Notes under the pieces: model-generated
Databases searched by the model: none
Told to the model about the DNA's origin: nothing
Seen by the model: the letters and a program-made list of their open reading frames with translations, nothing else
Shown: positions 55,324-63,006 of the stretch, one piece after another
Layout: each line of letters starts with the position of its first letter
Numbering within the stretch: the first letter of the stretch is position 1
Assembly: GCF_963455295.1 (NCBI RefSeq)
Contig: NZ_OY734020.1
Span: forward strand, 620,001 to 684,000
Direction of reading: 5' to 3'
DNA: 64,000 bases
DNA from: Candidatus Thiodiazotropha sp. CDECU1
GTDB taxonomy: Bacteria > Pseudomonadota > Gammaproteobacteria > Chromatiales > Chromatiaceae
Program-made: the position numbers and the translations under genes

Positions 55324-55749
55324 TCAGGTAACTGCCCGAATGGTAATTAGCAATTGCACATACCCATCCATACTAACGTTATCTGGCAATTGAATGCTTT
55401 TTAATACAATCCAATCAGCATCTGTAATTTTCAACGTATCAATCAAACCTTCATTGCTCGCAAGCTCACGCAACCCTTGTGGTGCACTGTAGTTGGATAG
55501 GATAGTGGCTCTTTCCCCGGTTGCTTTATATGTACCAGTCTCGTCTCTAATTTCTTCACCAAGCAGGTGAGAGACGGTCACGTCAAGTTCCCTTGCAAGT
55601 GCCTGAATGTGTTCAATGGAAACGCCCTTACCGCCATTCTCCAGGCGTGAGATATGTCCCTGGTCCATTTCGACGAGGGTGGCTAGTTCACGTTGGGTGT
55701 AGCGCTTGGCCTTGCGGGCGGCTTTGAGTCTGGCGGGAAATACGTCCAT
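55324..55749 (-). CDS. XRE-family regulator (divergent)
   Basis: A 141-aa protein: N-terminal Cro/cI HTH (RLKAARKAKRYTQRELATLV, DQGHISRLENGGKGVSIEHI, about 5-60) and a C-terminal 75 residues ending in a beta-rich segment. It resembles phage or plasmid repressors without the LexA-like peptidase. Start placed at 55749; upstream Met codons (55803, 55884) would extend into the shared promoter region and lack an SD. It is divergent from the XRE gene at 55899 over a region with GACAT/ATGTC repeats. Confidence 0.78.
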   Translation of the reverse strand: MDVFPARLKAARKAKRYTQRELATLVEMDQGHISRLENGGKGVSIEHIQALARELDVTVSHLLGEEIRDETGTYKATGERATILSNYSAPQGLRELASNEGLIDTLKITDADWIVLKSIQLPDNVSMDGYVQLLITIRAVT

Positions 55750-55841
55750 TTTTGACCGGTATCCTGGCTCTGCAATGCTGGTTTTATTTCGCTGAGATGG
55801 CATAAGCATATAACCAATTATGTCTACCGGCCATTCCAGTC

Positions 55842-55891
55842 TTGAATAATGACCAAAGGACATTATAATATGTCGCAAGGACATCAGGAGG
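55842..55891 (+). promoter_or_regulatory. promoter with GACAT/ATGTC operators
   Basis: TTGAAT (55842-55847), 16 bp, TATAAT (55864-55869) form a good promoter for the 65-aa XRE gene. GACAT (55860-), ATGTC and GACAT follow in alternating orientation around the -10 and start, forming overlapping inverted repeats (GACAT-N6-ATGTC and ATGTC-N5-GACAT). AGGAGG (55886-55891) is the SD. Confidence 0.75.
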
Positions 55892-55898
55892 ATGCCAT

Positions 55899-56096
55899 AT
55901 GATCATCAGGGAAGTGAGAAAGAATGCCTGTATCAGCCAGGCGGAGCTAGGCAGGCGCGTGGGTCTTCACCAGAGCGGGATCAGTCGCCTTGAACGCGGA
56001 GAGCGGCCGTTGACGGCGGTGATGCTGAAGGCGCTAGCTGTGGCGCTTGGTGTTTCGCCATCGGCGTTGCTGGAGGAAGAGGACAGGGCCGCCTGA
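55899..56096 (+). CDS. 65-aa XRE-type HTH protein
   Basis: A minimal Cro-like protein: REVRKNACISQAELGRRVGL and QSGISRLERGERPLTAVMLK form the helix-turn-helix, then a short acidic tail. A perfect AGGAGG SD precedes it by 7 bases, and a strong promoter with GACAT operators lies upstream, so it probably regulates itself and the divergent 55324 gene, as cI/Cro pairs do. The stop overlaps the next ATG (TGATG). Confidence 0.85.
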   Translation: MIIREVRKNACISQAELGRRVGLHQSGISRLERGERPLTAVMLKALAVALGVSPSALLEEEDRAA

Positions 56097-56371
56097 TGAG
56101 CCGTTGCGCCAGGGATTGGGCTTGGGATCAAAAGCTGTCGCCGACGTTGAAGCTTGTCCTGCTCGCACTGGCAGAATATATAAGTGAAGATGTCGATCGT
56201 TGGCCATCCGAGAAACGTCTCGAGCAGCAGACAGGTCTCCCCATGCGTGTCGTGATCAAGGCCGTCCAGGAACTGGAAGCCATGGGCCTGATCCTCTGTC
56301 TGAGACTGAGGTTGATGAAAGAGAAGAGAATGTGTTGTGGGATTAACTGTTTTTTAGATTGCTCTGATTGA
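56096..56371 (+). CDS. winged-helix replication-type protein, shortened
   Basis: A 91-aa protein opening WAWDQKLSPTLKLVLLALAEY and WPSEKRLEQQTGLPMRVVIK, the HTH_36 domain typical of the N-terminus of phage/plasmid replication or DnaT-like proteins. The family normally continues for 100-200 residues; here the frame ends in a short Cys-containing tail, so it is probably truncated. Coupled to the XRE gene by TGATG. Confidence 0.65.
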   Translation: MSRCARDWAWDQKLSPTLKLVLLALAEYISEDVDRWPSEKRLEQQTGLPMRVVIKAVQELEAMGLILCLRLRLMKEKRMCCGINCFLDCSD

Positions 56372-56402
56372 ATGGACTGGAGACTCCAGCTCGTAGCTTG
56401 AA

Positions 56403-56442
56403 TATTCCCATTTTGGGTATTATTATTCCCAAAATGGGAATA
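56403..56442. promoter_or_regulatory. 15-bp perfect inverted-repeat operator
   Basis: Arms 56403-56417 (TATTCCCATTTTGGG) and 56428-56442 form a perfect 15-bp inverted repeat around a TATTATTATT spacer. It overlaps the start of the nucleotidyltransferase gene, whose N-terminal winged helix is a natural candidate to bind it. Confidence 0.8.
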
Positions 56443-57075
56443 AATGAATCAGGATCCGTAACTATTCAGGATGCGCTATTTACAAGTGTGCAACAACGCG
56501 TGCTGGGTATCCTGTTTGGCCAACCCGACCGGCGCTTCCAGGGGGCTGAATTGATCCACATGGCCCAATCGGGCACCGGAGCCGTACATCGGCAACTGAC
56601 AAATCTCGCCGCTTGTGGTCTGGTCAATGTGACGCGGATTGGCAATCAGAAGCACTATCAGGCCAATCCTGACTCCCCTGTGTTCAAGGAATTGTGTGGT
56701 TTGATTCGAAAGACAGTTGGTTTACGGGAACCCCTTTTGAAATCACTGCAGCCATATAGGGACCGGATCGATATCGCCTTTGTCTATGGTTCGGTTGCCA
56801 AAGGTACGGATACAGCAAGGAGCGACATCGATTTGATGATTATTGGTGATGATCTCGATTATACCGGGATATATGACGCCCTTCATGAGGCTGAAACTCT
56901 ACTTCACAGGCAGGTAAATCCGAATCTGCTTACACTGCAGGATTGGCGGAATAAAATAGTCGATGAAAATCCATTTATTATGAAAGTAATGGAACAGCCC
57001 AAGCTTATTATCCATGGATCGGAAAATGACCTCGAGCAAACTCGACAATCTGGTGCGGATTGGCCAACTCAATAA
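56434..57075 (+). CDS. MNT nucleotidyltransferase antitoxin with winged helix
   Basis: A 213-aa protein. Residues 15-85 form a winged helix (FTSVQQRVLGILFGQPDRRF, GAELIHMAQSGTGAVHRQL, RIGNQKHYQANPDSPVF); residues 110-175 a minimal nucleotidyltransferase with FVYGSVAKGTDTARSDIDLM (GS at 119-120, SDID at 130-133). MNT antitoxins AMPylate their HEPN partner. The ATG at 56434 lies in the inverted repeat without an SD; a TTG at 56368 would add 22 residues, so the start is uncertain. Overlaps the HEPN gene by 50 bp. Confidence 0.85.
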   Translation: MGINESGSVTIQDALFTSVQQRVLGILFGQPDRRFQGAELIHMAQSGTGAVHRQLTNLAACGLVNVTRIGNQKHYQANPDSPVFKELCGLIRKTVGLREPLLKSLQPYRDRIDIAFVYGSVAKGTDTARSDIDLMIIGDDLDYTGIYDALHEAETLLHRQVNPNLLTLQDWRNKIVDENPFIMKVMEQPKLIIHGSENDLEQTRQSGADWPTQ

Positions 57076-57454
57076 AGAGACGGGAACTCAGGCTGAGTTT
57101 AATGGGTTGTTGTCCTCTGGACGCAACCGCTTGGACGATGCTCGAAATAAAACCAATTCATTGGAGAGTCGCTTTGATCTGGCATATAACGCGGCACATG
57201 CTTTCTGCCTGGCCGTATTGCGCTGGCATGGCTATCGCTCTAATCATCGCTATACAGTATTCCAAAGCCTGCCCCATACGCTTGATCTCAATGCATCTAC
57301 TTGGCGGGTGCTGGCGAAAGCGCATGAGCACCGCAACATAGCAGAATATGAAGGCCATCTCGAGGTGGATGAGCAGCTGCTATTCGATTTGATCAATGCT
57401 GCTGAGAAGGTCTATTCCTCAGCTATTGCGTTTGGCCCCGTTCTGGATGAATAG
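57026..57454 (+). CDS. HEPN-domain toxin, partner of MNT
   Basis: A 142-aa helical HEPN protein. Core motif EHRNIAEYEG has Arg103-x4-Tyr108, close to the Rx4-6H RNase motif of HEPN toxins, where the Tyr position is also the AMPylation target in MNT/HEPN systems. SRFDLAYNAAHAFCLAVL is the first long helix. Start at 57026 (GGATCGGAAA upstream) rather than 57014. It overlaps the MNT gene, as these toxin-antitoxin pairs do. Its 3' end is duplicated at 51114. Confidence 0.82.
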   Translation: MTSSKLDNLVRIGQLNKETGTQAEFNGLLSSGRNRLDDARNKTNSLESRFDLAYNAAHAFCLAVLRWHGYRSNHRYTVFQSLPHTLDLNASTWRVLAKAHEHRNIAEYEGHLEVDEQLLFDLINAAEKVYSSAIAFGPVLDE

Positions 57455-57485
57455 CCACTTTGCTCTCTATCGAGAGTACAAGACT

Positions 57486-57513
57486 ATCACTGGCCAGTGA
57501 TGCCAGATTTTTT
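57486..57513 (+). terminator. terminator of the MNT/HEPN operon
   Basis: ATCACTGGCCAGTGAT (57486-57501) is a perfect palindrome followed by GCCAGA and a T run (57508-57513), 30 bp after the HEPN stop. Confidence 0.65.
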
Positions 57514-57536
57514 CTGATTTATATTTTGTGGAATCG

Positions 57537-57582
57537 TTGGTCGGGGTGAGAGGATTCGAACCTCCGGCCCCTGCCTCCCGAA
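57537..57582. repeat. right attachment site within tRNA-Pro
   Basis: The 46 bp identical to 51195-51240. Here it forms the 3' half of an intact tRNA, so integration restored the gene. Confidence 0.9.
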
Positions 57583-57614
57583 GACAGTGCTCTACCAGGC
57601 TGAGCTACACCCCG
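57538..57614 (-). tRNA. tRNA-Pro (CGG)
   Basis: A 77-nt tRNA with encoded CCA. Acceptor CGGGGTG/CACCCCG, D-arm GCTCAGCCTGGTAGAGC, anticodon stem CTGTC-TTCGGGA-GGCAG with anticodon CGG, T-arm with GGTTCGAATCC. Discriminator A. It marks the right edge of the island. Confidence 0.95.
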
Positions 57615-57955
57615 AATACAAGAACCTCAGCGGAGCCAGGAGTTTACAGTAGGTCCCTTCAGCAAGCAACATTAGGAAATCCTAATTTTTTATCCATTCT
57701 TTAACGGTTTTCTGACCGATAAAATTGATTAACAAACCCTGTAGCGGCTTCGTGTTAACCTTCAGGGAGAGGGGTTTGTTGGCGCGAATAGATTATCGGA
57801 GCGCCAACAGATCGTGCGCTGTCGGAAGCTGTTCGACCGATACCCGCGCTCGAAAAATTCATAATCCGATATTTCATGGGCCGCTCGAAGTACCAATCAT
57901 GGTGGCGCTCGACTCTTCGCTACTGTTCAACAAAACAATTAGAGAGGATTGCGGA
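57615..57955. other. gap between tRNA-Pro and the repeat protein
   Basis: About 340 bp. It must contain the tRNA promoter (leftward) and that of the repeat protein (rightward); no clear consensus. An open frame runs back to 57725 but lacks protein character. Confidence 0.4.
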
Positions 57956-58741
57956 ATGAAAACGACACACACTCTTCTGGCTGGAGGACTCCTGATTACC
58001 ATTTGCACGGCGCTTCCCATTGCTGGAACCATGGCCCAGGATGGCCATATGCCTTACGGCTATGGACAGGGATATGCCCCGCGCGGTCCCTATCAAATGC
58101 CGGCTATGCCACCTCATCCCGCCTACGGCGGATATGGTGGTGCGCCGGGATATGGATATGGACCATACTGGCAACCGTATGGCGGCTACTATCCTCCACC
58201 ATCGAAATACGGAAGCATGCCGGAACCCGGTAAGCAAGTGAGACCCGAAATGCAGGGTATGAGTGGCACGCCTGGCCCACAGGGTAAAAGTGATATGCAG
58301 GGCATGTCTGGAATGCAGGGTATGAGCGGCATGGAGGGGCAGTCGGGTATGGGTGGCACGCCTGGCCCGCGGGGTAAAAGTGATATGCAGGGCATGTCTG
58401 GAATGCAGGGTATGAGCGGCATGGAGGGGCAGTCGGGTATGGGTGGCACGCCTGGCCCGCGGGGTAAAAGTGATATGCAGGGCATGTCTGGAATGCAGGG
58501 TATGAGCGGCATGGAGGGGCAGTCGGGTATGGGTGGCATGCCTGGCCCGCAGGCTAAGAGCGATATGCAGGGCATGTCTGGAATGCAGGAAGCCCAAGCT
58601 TTGCCAGCCGTGCCGCTATTGAGGGGCATCACCGGTACTTACAGGATCTCCCCCTCCGGAGAGATTCTCCTTTTCCCCATCGCGTTCGAACCGACCGTGA
58701 ATCCCGCAGCCAAGGATTCAACCGAAGCGGGTAGCAGATAG
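57956..58741 (+). CDS. exported Met/Gly-rich tandem-repeat protein
   Basis: A 261-aa exported protein. Signal peptide MKTTHTLLAGGLLITICTAL to about residue 28 (TMAQ). Then a Pro/Tyr/Gly-rich region (PYGYGQGYAPRGPYQMP, YGGYGGAPGYGYGPY), then three and a half 30-residue repeats of the type GTPGPRGKSDMQGMSGM with QGMSGMEGQSGMG, and a conserved C-terminal GTYRISPSGEILLFP. The Met density suggests metal (copper) binding or a structural surface protein; both are inference. AGAGAGGA precedes the ATG. Confidence 0.75.
   Translation: MKTTHTLLAGGLLITICTALPIAGTMAQDGHMPYGYGQGYAPRGPYQMPAMPPHPAYGGYGGAPGYGYGPYWQPYGGYYPPPSKYGSMPEPGKQVRPEMQGMSGTPGPQGKSDMQGMSGMQGMSGMEGQSGMGGTPGPRGKSDMQGMSGMQGMSGMEGQSGMGGTPGPRGKSDMQGMSGMQGMSGMEGQSGMGGMPGPQAKSDMQGMSGMQEAQALPAVPLLRGITGTYRISPSGEILLFPIAFEPTVNPAAKDSTEAGSR
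58265..58588 (+). repeat. 90-bp in-frame tandem repeats
   Basis: Units begin at 58265, 58355, 58445 and 58535 (the last partial). Units 2 and 3 are virtually identical at DNA level, implying recent duplication or slippage. Period 90 keeps the reading frame. Confidence 0.92.
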
Positions 58742-58854
58742 TCTTTGCTCAAACTACAAGGGTAGCCACTCTGCTACCTATGTAGAGTGAGAGGAAAAGG
58801 GTGTATCAGTTTCAATATCGACGATAGAAACTGTAGGCATCAAAAGGGTAACAG

Positions 58855-59124
58855 CTAGTGTACCTCGTCATAGATTCTGTACCATTCAGCGAGTCAGCAA
58901 AGGGCTAGCCGCAAGGCATGACTCGCAGGGAATGGCCGGGTCCTTTCCAAGAGGCATAACGCCGCGGATGGCCCTTTGCTGGCTCGCCCGAAGGGAGCGA
59001 CCCCAATACGCCAGCTCTGCGTTGTGGCCCTTGTTAAGGGCGCGCCATTGACTGCGAGCCACGCCTTAATCTGGCGTATTGGGGTGGCTCTGAATGGTAC
59101 AGAATCTATGACGAGGTACACTAG
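58855..59124. mobile_element. 270-bp MITE-like element with 35-bp inverted ends
   Basis: Perfect 35-bp terminal inverted repeats: 58855-58889 (starting CTAGTGTACCTCGTC) and 59090-59124. Between them two more inverted pairs: 58890-58905 with 58971-58986 (15/16) and 58995-59014 with 59071-59090 (18/20). Together they fold into a three-armed structure covering nearly the whole element. No ORF of note. It ends 5 bp from the ispB stop. Confidence 0.85.
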
Positions 59125-59129
59125 GGGAT

Positions 59130-60098
59130 TCAATTGGTTCTGGCGACCGAGAAGTCCGCCAGGCCGGTGAGTGCCTGGCGATAGGGAGTATCGGGCAGTC
59201 GTTCGAGGGCGTGTTTCGCCTGTTCAGCCTCCTGCTGAGCGAGCTGTTGGGTGTAGGCAATGGCATCGCTCTCGGCGATCGCCTGCATGACGAAATCGAT
59301 CTCTTCCAGGCCGCCCTGTTCAACGATCTTGGCCAGGCGTTGGCGCTGTTCCTGGTTGGCGCTCTTCATGGCCTGGATCAGGGGCAGGGTCGGTTTACCC
59401 TCTGCCAGGTCGTCGCCGATATTTTTGCCGATTTCACTATTCTTGGCGTTGTAGTCAAGGGCATCGTCCACCAGCTGAAAGGCGATACCCAGATGCAGCC
59501 CATAATCCGCCAGGGCCTGTTGCTGATCCTCGTCAACCCCGGTGATGATGCCCCCAAGGCGCGCACCGGCCTCGAACAGGGTGGCGGTCTTGCGTTTGAC
59601 CACCTCCATGTAGTCCGCCTCGCTGGTGTCGGGATTGTGCACATTCAGCAGTTGCAGCACCTCCCCCTCGGCGATGCGGTTGGTGGCGTGGGATAGGACA
59701 TCCATCACCGGCATCCGGCCCACGTCGACCATCATCTCGAAGGAGCGGGAGTAGAGAAAGTCGCCCACCAGGACACTTGCTTCGTTACCCCACACTGCAT
59801 TCGCTGTCTCCCGGTTGCGCCGCAGATCCGAGCCGTCCACCACGTCATCATGGAGCAGGGTGGCGGTATGGATGAACTCGATGATGGCAGCCAGGTCGAT
59901 ATGCCTGTTGGCTGTGTAACCGCAGGCGCGGGCGGCCAACAGCACGATCATCGGGCGCAGGCGTTTTCCGCCGCTGTGGACGATGTAGGCGCCGATCTGA
60001 TTGATCAGCACCACATCCGATTTCAACTGCCGGATGATCATTTTATCGACAGCATCCATGTCGTCACTGATAAGATCGCGAATTGTTGTTATATCCAT
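59130..60098 (-). CDS. ispB: octaprenyl/polyprenyl diphosphate synthase
   Basis: A 322-aa trans-prenyltransferase making the ubiquinone side chain from FPP and IPP. The first Asp-rich motif LLHDDVVDGSDLRR (DDVVD) near 84 and the second VDDALDYNAKN near 210, with GGKRLRP at the N-terminus. Length equals E. coli IspB. ATG at 60098 gives the family start; the frame runs upstream to a TTG at 60119. A palindromic element lies upstream and a MITE downstream. Confidence 0.95.
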   Translation of the reverse strand: MDITTIRDLISDDMDAVDKMIIRQLKSDVVLINQIGAYIVHSGGKRLRPMIVLLAARACGYTANRHIDLAAIIEFIHTATLLHDDVVDGSDLRRNRETANAVWGNEASVLVGDFLYSRSFEMMVDVGRMPVMDVLSHATNRIAEGEVLQLLNVHNPDTSEADYMEVVKRKTATLFEAGARLGGIITGVDEDQQQALADYGLHLGIAFQLVDDALDYNAKNSEIGKNIGDDLAEGKPTLPLIQAMKSANQEQRQRLAKIVEQGGLEEIDFVMQAIAESDAIAYTQQLAQQEAEQAKHALERLPDTPYRQALTGLADFSVARTN

Positions 60099-60210
60099 AG
60101 GCTGCCATGACTCACACAAAGTTCACGCATGCTAGGAGGGGGTGAAGAGAGTGTCAAGTTGGATCTGAAGTCATGCCTGTCCGGAAACAACGCGTTTTTT
60201 CTAGCCCTCG

Positions 60211-60339
60211 GCGCCTGACGGTTGTCTTTCTCCGACGCCCCGACAGCCCACCATGCGCCCGAAGGAAGTGCCCTTGGGGTATGCTGACGGGGCTTACGCG
60301 GCATCCATGCCGCTACTGCGAAAGACAACCGTCAGGCGC
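60211..60339. repeat. 129-bp palindromic element
   Basis: Perfect 20-bp inverted ends 60211-60230 (GCGCCTGACGGTTGTCTTTC) and 60320-60339; the interior also pairs partly (GCCCCGACAGC with GCTGACGGGGC). Non-coding, between the convergently spaced mutM end and ispB start. Looks like a small dispersed repeat or MITE. Confidence 0.75.
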
Positions 60340-60356
60340 GACAGTGTCAATATCAC

Positions 60357-61172
60357 TCAATGCTGACAGCCGGGGCAGAAGAAGCTGGAGCGTTGCCCGA
60401 TGGTTTTGCTGCGAATGGCCCTGCCACATCTAGGGCAGGGTTCTCCCGATTTACCGTAGACCAGGAGCGATTGGGCGAAGTAGCCGGGATTACCATCCTC
60501 ATTGAGGAAATCCCGCAGCGTGGTACCACCCTGTGTAATAGCCTCCCTGAGCACATTGCGGATCTCCTCTGCCAATCTCAGGTAGCGTTGATATGAGATT
60601 CTATTGCTGGGCCGGGTGGGATGGATGGCGGCGCGGAACAGGGATTCGTTGGCATAGATGTTCCCCACACCGACCACGGTCTTACTGTCCATAATCAGTT
60701 GTTTGATCGGGATACGCCGGCTCTTACCCCGGGCATGGAGATATTCACCGTCAAACCGGTCTCCAAGGGGTTCCGGGCCGAGATCGACGAGCAGGGGGTG
60801 GTTCATGACCGGTTGATCGGTCCAGAGCACTGCGCCGAAGCGCCTGGGGTCCCGCAATCTTAGTTGTCGCCCATTCCCCAGTTGAAGATCGAAGTGGTCA
60901 TGTTTTTGTGCCGCTGTGTTTGCTTTGACGAGGCGCAGGCTGCCGGACATCCCCAGATGGATGATCAGGGTGCCGTGATGAAAGGAGAGCAACAGGTATT
61001 TTCCCCGCCTGGCCACCGATAACAGCTTCCGTCCCTGTAACAGGCGTGGCAGATCCTCGGGGATCGGCCAGCGCAATCTGGTCTGACGAATGATGACCTG
61101 GCGTATGCGTTGCCCGGTGATATGGGGGGCGATGCCCCGGCAAGTGGTTTCGACCTCCGGCAGTTCAGGCAT
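60357..61172 (-). CDS. mutM: formamidopyrimidine-DNA glycosylase
   Basis: A 271-aa Fpg/MutM enzyme that excises 8-oxoguanine and nicks the abasic site. The N-terminal PELPEVETTCRGIAPHI supplies the Pro1 nucleophile and Glu2 (after Met removal); a helix-two-turn-helix with QLIMDSKTVVGVGNIYANE; and a C-terminal zinc finger (CPRCGR and CPGC). All active-site parts intact. It follows the DUF4340-like gene by 17 bp. Confidence 0.96.
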   Translation of the reverse strand: MPELPEVETTCRGIAPHITGQRIRQVIIRQTRLRWPIPEDLPRLLQGRKLLSVARRGKYLLLSFHHGTLIIHLGMSGSLRLVKANTAAQKHDHFDLQLGNGRQLRLRDPRRFGAVLWTDQPVMNHPLLVDLGPEPLGDRFDGEYLHARGKSRRIPIKQLIMDSKTVVGVGNIYANESLFRAAIHPTRPSNRISYQRYLRLAEEIRNVLREAITQGGTTLRDFLNEDGNPGYFAQSLLVYGKSGEPCPRCGRAIRSKTIGQRSSFFCPGCQH

Positions 61173-61189
61173 CTTATTTCGTTCTCACA

Positions 61190-61666
61190 TCAATCTGATG
61201 ATTTCGCGAGCCAGTCCCCGGCCGGTGCGACGAGGTGGTGATAGAAGCCATCCGCAATCAGGTGCACCTCCCCCTGATGATGCACATAGCGCCAGCCATT
61301 CACCGGGTCGTTGTTGCCGAAGCTGAGTGTCGAGTCATTCAGTCTCATCACGATGGGGGCAGGGGCCAGGCCGTAGGGGGCCAGGTCATCTGGCGCCGCG
61401 AATCGACGCAGACTTGGGGTCTGACAGATTTTCAGCAGTTGTCCGACGCGGGTTTGATCAGCGGGTTGGTTACCGCTCAGCCATCGGTCCTCAAACATTA
61501 TCAATTCGATCTCACGCCCCTGAAGATCGTTGATTCTGATCCGTTCGATCTGTTGTGGATCGAGCCGGGTGAGTGGGGGAAGGGGGGAGGGTTGGGATAA
61601 CCATACCAGCAGTCCCAAGAGGCCGGCGACAACTAGCAGCAGCAGATTGATTTTGACTCTCGACAT
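61190..61666 (-). CDS. small DUF4340-like membrane-anchored protein
   Basis: A 158-aa protein: N-terminal helix (KINLLLLVVAGLLGLLVWLS) then a beta-rich region with IERIRINDLQGREIEL, DRWLSGNQPADQTRV and RFAAPDDLAPYGLAPAP, characteristic of DUF4340 proteins that follow GldG-type genes. Presumably periplasmic/extracellular partner of the ABC system. The start at 61666 (or 61669) lies just after the GldG-like stop. Confidence 0.75.
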   Translation of the reverse strand: MSRVKINLLLLVVAGLLGLLVWLSQPSPLPPLTRLDPQQIERIRINDLQGREIELIMFEDRWLSGNQPADQTRVGQLLKICQTPSLRRFAAPDDLAPYGLAPAPIVMRLNDSTLSFGNNDPVNGWRYVHHQGEVHLIADGFYHHLVAPAGDWLAKSSD

Positions 61667-61671
61667 CATCG

Positions 61672-63006
61672 CTAGGCACGATTTCGCCGCCAACCCATGA
61701 CACTACCGGTCAGCAGCAGCAGCAGCGGGAGCACAATCAGTGAGCCGAGGCCGATCGTGCCGATGGCCAGCCTTGAGAGGTGCAGTTCCTGGTCGCTGGC
61801 CTGGGGCGCGGGTATGCCGATCAGTTGATCATCGCCCACCAGCCAGCGGCAGAGGGAGAGGCCGAGATCGAGATTACCCGCATTGTTGAGATAGCTGTTG
61901 GCAAGAAAGTCACCATCACCGATTATCAGAATCCGTTGCTGCTTCTCCGCATGTTGTCGACTGAGGGCAATGCCGATGGTGAGAGGCCCGGCCTCCTCGC
62001 CAGCCAGCGGGTCGCGTTCGATTTCACCGCTCAGGGGGCCGGTTTCGTTCCAGCTCTTATCCAGGGTCTGCAACAGGGGGGTGGTTTTCCACTCCATTTG
62101 CTCAGTGGCGGAAAGGGCTGCAGACTGGGGAAACAGGGTTAGCAGATTGAATCCCTGGGTGGCGGCGTGATCGGGATATTCGGGCACCACGGCGACGGCC
62201 GGATTATCAATGCCCAATGCCTTGCCGCTGGCATCCACGATAGTGCCGGGCAACTGCTCGATGGCGAACAGTTGCTGGATCAAATCCTCGATGATCCAGT
62301 TACCGGGGTCGCTCATTATCAACAGATTGCCACCCCCTGAAATATAGTCGGAAATTCGCTCAATCTCGCCTGACAATAAGGGTCGGACGGGTGAGGCGAT
62401 GAGCAACAGCGCAGTGTTGTCGGGCGGGCTGGGTGTGGTTGCGAGATCGAGTCCTGCTATCTGGTAGCCCTGTTGCTTGAGGGATTTGCCGAACTCACCC
62501 AGGTCATGATTGGCCCTGCCGGTAAGGTCCCGCTCCCCATGACCACTAAGCCCCGCAATCCAGAAGGCATTGTCACGACTCAGGCGCAGGATAGCGTTGC
62601 TGAACTGCTCCTCGTCCACTTTCTGGATACGCTCCTCCCTTTGCATATGCCGCAATACAATCTCACCGGATAGACTGATGCCCTGGCGGCGTGCTTCGTC
62701 CGGGTGGCGCAGGGGATCGATGAAGGTCAATTCAATATTTGGTTTATGGCGCTGATAACGGGCCACAAAACGCTGTATCCGATCACGCAGTTTGGCCGTT
62801 TCTCCTACATATGCCGTGACACTCAGTTCACCCGGAGTGCGTTGTAGAATTTCAATACTGATCGGGTTGAGGCTGTTACTGCCCTGGTGGGTCCAATCCC
62901 ACTGGTTGTCATAACGACTGCTAAGCCAAGCCAATAGCACCAGCAAGACGACCATCACCAGATGGAACAGCAGATCGTTGAGGCGTGAACCGATCCAGGT
63001 CATCAT
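61672..63006 (-). CDS. GldG-like ABC system auxiliary protein
   Basis: A 444-aa protein with an N-terminal helix (22-45), a large extracytoplasmic region with a DUF4350/ABC_transp_aux fold (LTFIDPLRHPDEARRQGI, SGHGERDLTGRANHDLGEFG, GGNLLIMSDPGNW) and a C-terminal helix (TIGLGSLIVLPLLLLLTGSV). Such proteins (GldG in gliding bacteria) act with GldA/GldF. The substrate is unknown here. ATGA overlap with the permease gene. Confidence 0.85.
   Translation of the reverse strand: MMTWIGSRLNDLLFHLVMVVLLVLLAWLSSRYDNQWDWTHQGSNSLNPISIEILQRTPGELSVTAYVGETAKLRDRIQRFVARYQRHKPNIELTFIDPLRHPDEARRQGISLSGEIVLRHMQREERIQKVDEEQFSNAILRLSRDNAFWIAGLSGHGERDLTGRANHDLGEFGKSLKQQGYQIAGLDLATTPSPPDNTALLLIASPVRPLLSGEIERISDYISGGGNLLIMSDPGNWIIEDLIQQLFAIEQLPGTIVDASGKALGIDNPAVAVVPEYPDHAATQGFNLLTLFPQSAALSATEQMEWKTTPLLQTLDKSWNETGPLSGEIERDPLAGEEAGPLTIGIALSRQHAEKQQRILIIGDGDFLANSYLNNAGNLDLGLSLCRWLVGDDQLIGIPAPQASDQELHLSRLAIGTIGLGSLIVLPLLLLLTGSVMGWRRNRA

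Noticed and set aside
58265-58588. Possible CRISPR array
   Set aside because: 90-bp contiguous repeats without spacers, in frame in a gene.
57920-58597. 225-codon minus-strand ORF with His/Arg/Leu repeats
   Set aside because: Mirror of the tandem repeats of the secreted protein; no start signal.
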